From the NCBI GenBank assembly GCA_025453475.1, contig JALOQH010000014.1, positions 1-9,646 on the forward strand: 9,646 nucleotides of DNA, written 5' to 3'. The DNA comes from an archaeon. Lineage in GTDB: Archaea > Nanobdellota > Nanobdellia > Pacearchaeales > GW2011-AR1. Below the pieces are notes generated by a model. The model ran no database searches. It was not told the origin of the DNA and was given only the letters and a program-made list of their open reading frames with translations. A program made the translations under genes and the position numbers. Numbering within the stretch: position 1 is the stretch's first letter; each line of letters starts with the position of its first letter. Positions 1-5,700 of this stretch are shown in pieces.

Positions 1-376
1 CGGTCGATCCGGTCGCCCCAATAAAACTCCTATTTGACTTGCTGCCCTTTTTGGGGTCACCGTCGCCGCCAAATACCGCTGTTCCCCCAGCCACTAATCT
101 GGGCTGGGCGGCAATTACACTGTCCACTCCGGTATCCCTACCCCACTCAGAACTTGCTCCCACAAATCTAGCCCCCGATTCGGAAAAAATCACCGCCGGC
201 ACCGATGAATACACGTTATTATCTGTTGCATGTCTAGGATGTTGTTCATTGGCTCCGGTAATTACAATAAATGATGAAACATTTGGACGATTGGATTCAG
301 CTAAGGTTAGAAAGATTTTGAGAGAAAAATCATTCAAAAGATGTATGAGAATACAAATGCTCAGTTCGAGAAGCAT
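1..376 (-). CDS. Possible partial protein, distantly subtilase-like, running off the left edge
   Basis: The minus strand is open from ATG 376 to the left edge: 125 codons, with the 3' end missing. The first ~30 residues are hydrophobic and not convincing. From about residue 33 it looks like real protein, with alternating beta-type stretches such as SSFIVITGANEQHP, ARFVGASSEWGRDTGVDS and LVAGGTAVFGGDGDP. The order 'VITGAN', then 'VGASSEWGRD', then 'VDSVIAA' resembles the second half of an S8 (subtilisin) catalytic domain: oxyanion-hole Asn region, 'VGA' strand, 'VDVVAPG' turn. The expected GTSMA serine motif would lie beyond the edge. The Asp and His parts of such a domain are absent, because the same frame is closed by TGA about 11 codons before the ATG. 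So this would be an N-terminally truncated remnant, a different protein, or a chance frame. A TATAT element at 398-402 lies 24 nt before the ATG. The family assignment is a weak motif-based guess. Confidence 0.35.
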   Translation of the reverse strand, partial: MLLELSICILIHLLNDFSLKIFLTLAESNRPNVSSFIVITGANEQHPRHATDNNVYSSVPAVIFSESGARFVGASSEWGRDTGVDSVIAAQPRLVAGGTAVFGGDGDPKKGSKSNRSFIGATGST

Positions 377-382
377 AAAAAA
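377..382 (-). terminator. T6 run downstream of disA
   Basis: On the minus strand the sequence reads CTTACTTTTTTATG about 105 nt after the disA stop. Archaeal RNA polymerase stops at T-runs without needing a hairpin, so this could end the disA transcript. It is a single short run, so the support is weak. Confidence 0.3.
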
Positions 383-421
383 GTAAGAGGAATAACGTAT
401 ATCTTCTCAGGAGACTTCAAG

Positions 422-438
422 GGATTTGTCGCAAATCC
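422..438. repeat. Perfect 7-bp inverted repeat (hairpin) after disA
   Basis: GGATTTG-TCG-CAAATCC is a perfect 7-bp stem with a 3-nt loop, about 50 nt downstream of the disA stop in the otherwise gene-free stretch 377-486. No T-run follows directly on either strand, so it is not a classical intrinsic terminator. It may protect the 3' end of the mRNA, bind a protein as a palindrome, or be chance. Confidence 0.4.
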
Positions 439-486
439 TCTCCCATCATTCTGGGGGCAGAGTATCTCAAAATCATTCAGATAGGA

Positions 487-1578
487 TTAGTAGTTCAGCT
501 TTATCCTCTCAAGCTCTTCCTTTACAGCTCTGGCTTTTTCCTCGCCAAAGAGAAGGGAATAGAATCTCGTGTTTGAATGTATTGCTTTCCCAAGATGCCC
601 TGTCTCCTTTACAAGCTGTGCAATCTCCGGCTCCATTAAACTTGTTTTTGACAGTATTCTCCATCCCCTTATAAAATCAGATTTTTCAAATTTCTCGTAT
701 GCAAGGGCATTCCTTATGTTCTGCGCGTCAAGAAGCTCGTCATAAGACAGGCTCTCAAGCAGAAGCTTTGATTTTTTTGCGCCGATTCTGGAATAATCCT
801 TCAAAACCAGGTCTGTCTCCTTTTCCACGTTGGCGACAATCTCCTTTAATCTTGTCTTCAGCAGAGTGCCCTCATTTCCAAGCTCGAGGATATTCTTCCT
901 CAAATCTTCTGCAATTTTCTGAATGAGCCTGCCTTTCTGTATTACCAAAACCGCCTGATTTAAGTTAAGATAATTTCTCAGCTCGCTCCTCGTCAGCTTT
1001 TCTACGTGAACATCAAATAAATCCCTCTGCTTTTCAAGCAGCTGGATATGCTCGTTTGCTTTTCTCAAAATTTCGTCTGTGCTTTTTACAACATGCTTCA
1101 TTGACTTGTAAAACATGGATATCTCATGCCTTCTTTCAGAAACCGCAATGCACACGCATCCTGCCTGTTTTGCTGTCCTTTCAGCTGCCTTGTGCCTTGT
1201 TCCTGTCTCATTTGTCTTGTTTGATGCATCAGGAGTCAAAGTCACGTTTGCGTAATTGATTTTCTTCAAATCTTTGGAAAGAATCATTGCTCCGTCCATT
1301 TTGCTCAGCTCAACAAGCCTCTGTGGCGTGAATTTGCAGTTTACCTTAAACCCTCCGTCAAGAAGCGGCTCAACAGCCTCGTTCTCAACAACAATTATCG
1401 CTCCCTTGCCTGCTTTCACAATCCCGTCAAGCGCTGCCCTGAAGTTGGTTCCAGGAGCAACTATCTTTAATATTGAATAGAACTCTTCTTTCTCTACTTT
1501 TAGATTAGTTTTCTGCGGGATAAGTGTCGCCTGCTCCTCTTTTCCAACGTTGTTAACCTGTTCGTCACCCTCAACCAT
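487..1578 (-). CDS. disA: DisA-type diadenylate cyclase (c-di-AMP synthase)
   Basis: Makes cyclic di-AMP from two ATP in the cytoplasm. It has the full three-part DisA layout: a DAC domain (about residues 28-160), a helical spine (about 165-290) and a C-terminal DNA-binding-like region (about 300-361). Seen motifs are DGA at 95-97 within 'MDGAMILS', 'YANVTLTPD' at 109-117, GTRHK at 126-130 followed by 'AAERTAKQAG', and 'SERR' at 147-150. Bacterial DisA has RHR, so the last Arg is Lys here. The tail keeps the 'RGWRILSK' strand (bacterial RGYRLL/RGYRIL) but ends 'LLFGEEKARAVKEEL' where bacterial proteins have a GIG hairpin, so the helix-hairpin-helix is degenerate. Length 363 aa is close to the usual ~350-360. 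I chose ATG 1578 over the in-frame TTG at 1587 because a TATA element lies 25 nt before the ATG (leaderless pattern). It is transcribed apart from the V4R gene upstream. Characterised archaeal cyclases are of the different DacZ type, so transfer from bacteria is plausible. Confidence 0.93.
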   Translation of the reverse strand: MVEGDEQVNNVGKEEQATLIPQKTNLKVEKEEFYSILKIVAPGTNFRAALDGIVKAGKGAIIVVENEAVEPLLDGGFKVNCKFTPQRLVELSKMDGAMILSKDLKKINYANVTLTPDASNKTNETGTRHKAAERTAKQAGCVCIAVSERRHEISMFYKSMKHVVKSTDEILRKANEHIQLLEKQRDLFDVHVEKLTRSELRNYLNLNQAVLVIQKGRLIQKIAEDLRKNILELGNEGTLLKTRLKEIVANVEKETDLVLKDYSRIGAKKSKLLLESLSYDELLDAQNIRNALAYEKFEKSDFIRGWRILSKTSLMEPEIAQLVKETGHLGKAIHSNTRFYSLLFGEEKARAVKEELERIKLNY

Positions 1579-1599
1579 AAATTCCAACGCGAAATAGAC

Positions 1600-1606
1600 T
1601 ATTTAA
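1600..1606 (-). promoter_or_regulatory. TATA box of disA (leaderless)
   Basis: TTAAATA, read on the minus strand in the context AACCTTAAATAGTCT, is centred 25 nt before ATG 1578. The archaeal TATA box is centred about 26-27 nt before the start of transcription, so transcription would begin at or next to the ATG, giving a leaderless mRNA. No Shine-Dalgarno sequence is present in the intervening bases, which agrees. From the TTG at 1587 the spacing would be too short, so this element also helps decide the start codon. Confidence 0.5.
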
Positions 1607-1619
1607 GGTTTATTTGGAT

Positions 1620-1651
1620 AAAAAACCATATACTCAGTTTTAATAAAAAAA
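1620..1651 (-). terminator. Tandem poly-T terminator after the V4R gene
   Basis: Just after the V4R stop the minus strand carries a T7 run (bases 1645-1651) and then a T6 run (1620-1625). Runs of this kind are sufficient for archaeal termination. They lie between the V4R stop and the disA TATA element, so they separate the surface-protein operon from disA. Some read-through cannot be excluded. Confidence 0.55.
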
Positions 1652-1658
1652 TAGAGAA

Positions 1659-2228
1659 TTACGCAATCTTGAAAAGGCAGTAGCTTTTTCCCTGCGCAAG
1701 GCACTGGGTTTCAACGCAGTCAATCTGCTTTCCCATCAAATAGGAAAATACTCCCGCAAGAACACCTGCAGTCAGCGTGCATACCGGGGACTTTGAATGC
1801 TTCTTATACTTGCTCACCCATTCCTGGGCAATTGTGCTCTCCCTGACCGCGACAAGAGCCTCTTTTCCCCTGTTGTCAATCTTCTGTATTGACATCTCTC
1901 CAAGTCCGTATACATTGAATATATCCTGAAGCATCCTGATTGTGCCCTCATCTGTCTGCCCGATTTTCTTGCTTAAATCTGCAATCTCGTCTATAAAGAC
2001 ATCCTTCATTTTCTTGTAGACTTTTGCGTGCTCAACTGCGCCCGAGATGCTCTTGAATCCGGACTTCTTTCCCAAGTCGTATAATTTTGTCTCGTCAATG
2101 TCCTGAAGTTCAAGTATTGCAGATGCGTTCAGCATTATCTCCCTTCCCCCAAGAAGATCAATCTTGCCGTTGTCTATGCTGAACTGCCTTACAAAAAGAA
2201 GTTTCTTCAATATCGGACTTAAGCTCAT
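1659..2228 (-). CDS. V4R-domain protein (small-molecule or metal-binding sensor)
   Basis: A 189-residue cytosolic protein with no signal peptide or membrane segment. The C-terminal ~90 residues are a V4R (vinyl-4-reductase) domain: 'YGLGEMSIQKID', 'STIAQEWVSKY', 'CTLTAGVLAGVFSYLMGK' and the closing 'CVETQCLAQGKSYCLFKI'. Four cysteines (150, 171, 176, 184) are in the positions typical of this family, where they probably bind a metal or act in redox sensing. The N-terminal part ('LLGGREIMLNASAILELQ', 'LYDLGKKSGFKS') fits the helical first half of the same Bet3/V4R-like fold. Family members bind small hydrophobic or tetrapyrrole-like ligands, or act as sensory or adaptor modules; the ligand here cannot be read from sequence. 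It starts at an ATG overlapping the stop of the upstream gene by four bases (ATGA), so it is translationally coupled and co-expressed with the basic protein and the surface protein. It is the last gene of that operon. Confidence 0.92.
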   Translation of the reverse strand: MSLSPILKKLLFVRQFSIDNGKIDLLGGREIMLNASAILELQDIDETKLYDLGKKSGFKSISGAVEHAKVYKKMKDVFIDEIADLSKKIGQTDEGTIRMLQDIFNVYGLGEMSIQKIDNRGKEALVAVRESTIAQEWVSKYKKHSKSPVCTLTAGVLAGVFSYLMGKQIDCVETQCLAQGKSYCLFKIA

Positions 2229-2794
2229 TTTATCCCCTCTTTAAATAACGAGTCTTTTATGCTTATAAGTTTTTGCCCTGTCTTTATCTCCCTGTCAACC
2301 ATGTTCGCAAGATGCTCGCTTTGCATTCTCCTGTTCGCATAGTGTATCGCCTTTCTTATCTTCTCAATCTTGTCCTTTGCAAAGAAGCACCTTATTGTGC
2401 CGTTAAGGGATATCTCCATAAATCCGCCATTATGGAACATAAATCTCTCGTAAATATCGTCCTCGAGATAGTCTGCTCCGATGTACCAGATAACATCAAA
2501 CTTCTTCTCAACGAAGCGTACAAACTCCTCCAGAAGTTTCTCGCATTTTACTATCTTCTCGAAATTAGCTCTCTCGACAGCAAAAGGAAGGCGCCTGCTG
2601 TGCACCTTAAGATAATAACTCTTCTGAACAGGGTTTTCTTTGGCCTTGCCTGGCTTTGCTGGCTTGGATTCGTGTTTTATAGGATGTGCTGCATGATGCA
2701 CCTTTTTTGCCAGTGCGCGGTGAACAACGTGCGAGACTCTCTTTCTCAAATGCCTGAATCTCATTTTTCTGTGTTTTGTATGCTTGTGATTCAT
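2225..2794 (-). CDS. Basic protein of unknown function in the surface-protein operon
   Basis: A 189-residue protein I do not recognise. Residues 1-55 are strongly basic and His-rich (starts MNHKHTKHRKMRFRHLRKR, then KPAKPGKAKE), low-complexity and probably disordered, able to bind nucleic acid, acidic protein or the membrane surface. Residues 58-140 look folded with mixed alpha/beta character: 'SYYLKVHSRRLPFAVE', a helix 'FEKIVKCEKLLEEFVRFVEK', then strands around 'FDVIWYIGADYLEDD', 'FMFHNGGFMEISLNGTIRCF'. Residues 140-189 are a charged helical tail. There is no signal peptide or membrane segment, so it should be cytoplasmic. The gene starts 2 bp after the stop of the 1864-residue surface protein and its TGA overlaps the ATG of the V4R gene. 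That makes it the middle gene of a coupled trio and suggests it works with one or both, perhaps linking the receptor-like tail to V4R. An antisense frame of similar length exists, but the operon geometry favours this one. Confidence 0.85.
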   Translation of the reverse strand: MNHKHTKHRKMRFRHLRKRVSHVVHRALAKKVHHAAHPIKHESKPAKPGKAKENPVQKSYYLKVHSRRLPFAVERANFEKIVKCEKLLEEFVRFVEKKFDVIWYIGADYLEDDIYERFMFHNGGFMEISLNGTIRCFFAKDKIEKIRKAIHYANRRMQSEHLANMVDREIKTGQKLISIKDSLFKEGIK

Positions 2795-2796
2795 GA

Positions 2797-5700
2797 TTAT
2801 TTCTTAAACAGCTTCTCTGCCTCCTTTTCGCTCTTTCTCTTTCTGAAATAAGCTCTTATTGCGCCTATGATACTTGCTCTTTCGACATTCACCGCGATTT
2901 CAATCTTCTCTCCCTCGTGCTTCCCAAGAAGCTTCACCATTATCTTTCTCAACGACTCTTTATATCTTCTGGCATTTCTCCCGCTCGTGAAATGCGCTGC
3001 GACTATGAATGGCTCATCAAGCCTTGCTTCAACAAACCCGGACTTCACAAGATATCTCACCATGTCCTCGCTCTTGTCTGCAAACGATAACTTTTCGAAG
3101 TCAGAATCAACAAGATTTACAAGCTCATGCAGTCTCTTTCTGTCAAGCTGTCCATCCTTAAACATCTGAAGCTTGTTCTTGCTGTCCATAACAAATACTA
3201 TGTAATGCTTCAGTCTTATTAAGAACAGTGGCGCAAGCATTCCTGCAATCCAAAGCAGTATCACCCAGATGATGCTGATTCCAGCCCCTGTCGCAACAGT
3301 CGCTACGCCCCAATCAACAACAGGTGCAGGAATATCTCCGTGCGGAATATACTCGCTCGGCTTTTGAATAGTCCAGTTCCACGCTTTTCCTCCGTAGCTT
3401 GAAGATTTCTCAACTGTTTTTTCTTCTTCATCTTCTTCAACAGGCAGCGGCTTCTCAACTTCGACATAGGTATATACGCAAACAGCATCCTTGCAGGTAT
3501 AATTAGCCCCGCACTCCTCTTTTGTATAAATCTTATAACATCCTTCAGAGTTCTTCTTGCATTCCTTTATTATGTTGCCCGCGCAGTATGTGCTGGCTTC
3601 TGAACACTCATCTGTGCATACACTGCACTCCTCGCTCTCTGTCTTTGTGTTATCGCAGTTGGAGATGCATTGCCTTGTTCTTGTGCCTCCGGTGCAGTTG
3701 CCCCAGTCCCCGCATGTCCAGGTGGAGTCAGTGCAGCCGCTGTCACAGCTTCCGCAGTCAGAACTGCAGGACGAACAACTCTCACCGCCATTGCATGTTC
3801 CGTCTCCGCAATAAGGCGCGAGAACAGTGAATGAAACTTCCTGGCTCAAATTCCAATTTCCTGCAATATCCCTGCAATAAACATCCATTGTATAATTGCC
3901 ATTCGACATTGCAAGTCCTGCCGTAAACGTCGTATTATCTGAAGTTGTAAGTGTAGTATTGCTTATCCCGTTGTCAAGACTGTAGATGCACGCGCCCGCC
4001 TCGTTCAAGGTTACATTAACTCCGACACTGCTTGAGTTATACTGGGTGGAATTATCAGGGTCATTTATCACAACATTTGGAGCGAGGGTGTCAATGATAA
4101 CTGTTCTTGTTAAAGTATAATTCGTGTTGAGAGAGTTGTCAATAGCACTTGCATTGAAATAATACACTCCATCAGGCAGATTGTCAAAATTAAGATAAAA
4201 CAACGGACCAGCAAGGGTTGTGCTGTTTACAAGCCCGGTTGTATTGAACAGATAAATGGTTGCATTTGAGAAGTCAGCATCATAGACCGAGATATTTACA
4301 ATGATATTATCTCTGCTCAGCACAGAACTTGAAGTCTCTGTCGGAATTGAATAATCTATGACTGGGAAAACGCTGTCTTGTATTACAATATAGTGTGTTT
4401 CAGATGTTGCTGAATAATTCTGCGAGCCGGCATACACCATGGTTATGTTATGCTCTCCTGGCAGAAGATACTGGGTTAGATTGCTGCATGTAGTCTCATT
4501 TGCAATCAGCACACCATCATCATAAACCAGCACATTTCCCGGAGCAGGGCAGACCGCTCTTGCAGTGATGTTTATCGTTGAACCCGCCTCTGCAGTGATA
4601 TTGCCCTGATAGTCGTTCAAAGTCAGATTAGTTATTGTTGAAGCTTTCTGAATAGTGAAATAGTATAAATTGGTGCTGTTCCACTGGTTGTATTCGTCGC
4701 TCGAATGCGCTCTCCACGCAAATGTTCCTGCAGGCAAGACTTTAGATAAGATGTGGCTGCCGTTTGAGGCATTTCCCGACGTTAATGTGGAGGTATAATT
4801 TACAAAACTGCCTGTGAAGTTGCTCTCAAAAAAAGTGTTTGAAAGATTGACCTCAAAATCATCAAGCCAGGAAATATTGAACAGGCTCTCCTGCGAAGCA
4901 TTGTAGCTTGAAACAATCAAAGAGGCGTTATTGCTCCATCGCGGTATTTTGTCAGGTATTACATAGAAGTAAGTGCTCGAGTTGACAGTATTCCCAGACG
5001 AGTCATTTGCAAAGAAGGTGATATTATATCGTGTCAGCGTATTCTTGTCAATAACATAGGTCGTGTTTGTAAATTCATAGGAATATGATGAGAATATATC
5101 CGGACCGCTCAGGGGCGTCACTAGGGAACTGATTGCCCAGCTTATATTCGCCCGCACAGAATCAACAGCTGCGTCATCTGTTATTATTGCAGAGAGATTT
5201 ATCTTTCTGAACTGTGTAACATTCGAAGCAGCCATTGGAGTCACGTTTAGTACTTCGGGGTCTGACTGGTCATTCACGTTTGTGCTGAAGAACAGCAAAT
5301 TATCAAGAATCCTGTTTCTCGGCCTTCCAAGTTCAGAAGAGCCCTGGGACGAGCCAATATGCCCGCCAGAATAAGTCACATACCCGCTTCCAACAGTCAT
5401 TCCCACAAGCTTGACATTTGTAGCAGGAGGATTATTTGCATCAGCAAGAAATACGGTATAATCAGGATTAGTTGCTCCGGAGATGTCAAGAACAGAAGCA
5501 GAGCCGACGCTATTTGAAAATACATCGAGCTGAACCTGGGTGATTGCATTTGAAGGAGTTATTATCCTTATGTCTCCTGTATAAGTTCCGTCCTCAGCAA
5601 GATTTCCTAAAAAGTTTGTCTGCGCGTCAAGTGTTATAGCCCCGTCATCTTCTGCATGGCAGTATCCTCCGCTGTTCACGAATCTGGATATGTTCGCAGC

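Noticed and set aside
39..386. Plus-strand open frame of 115 codons at the left edge
   Set aside because: Pro/Ser/Leu-rich with no recognisable motif, on the strand opposite to all supported genes; the minus frame over the same bases looks more like protein.
367..486. In-frame codons after the disA stop (about 40 before the next stop)
   Set aside because: The TAA is an ordinary stop, DisA already has full family length, and the extension has no domain-like content.
1579..1587. TTG at 1587 as the disA start
   Set aside because: It adds only three residues, has no ribosome-binding site, and lies too near the TATA element; ATG 1578 fits the leaderless geometry.
487..1587. disA as part of the surface-protein operon
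   Set aside because: A 71-80 bp gap with T7 and T6 runs and a separate TATA element argues for an independent transcript.
2273..2851. Plus-strand open frame of 192 codons antisense to the basic protein
   Set aside because: Leu/Phe/Cys-rich as expected of the complement of a charged gene; the minus frame has a 2-bp gap and an ATGA overlap with its neighbours.
3522..3830. Plus- and minus-strand frames of 73-102 codons over the Cys-rich zone of the surface protein
   Set aside because: Shadows produced by the repetitive Cys/Ser codons of the real gene; no start signals or motifs.
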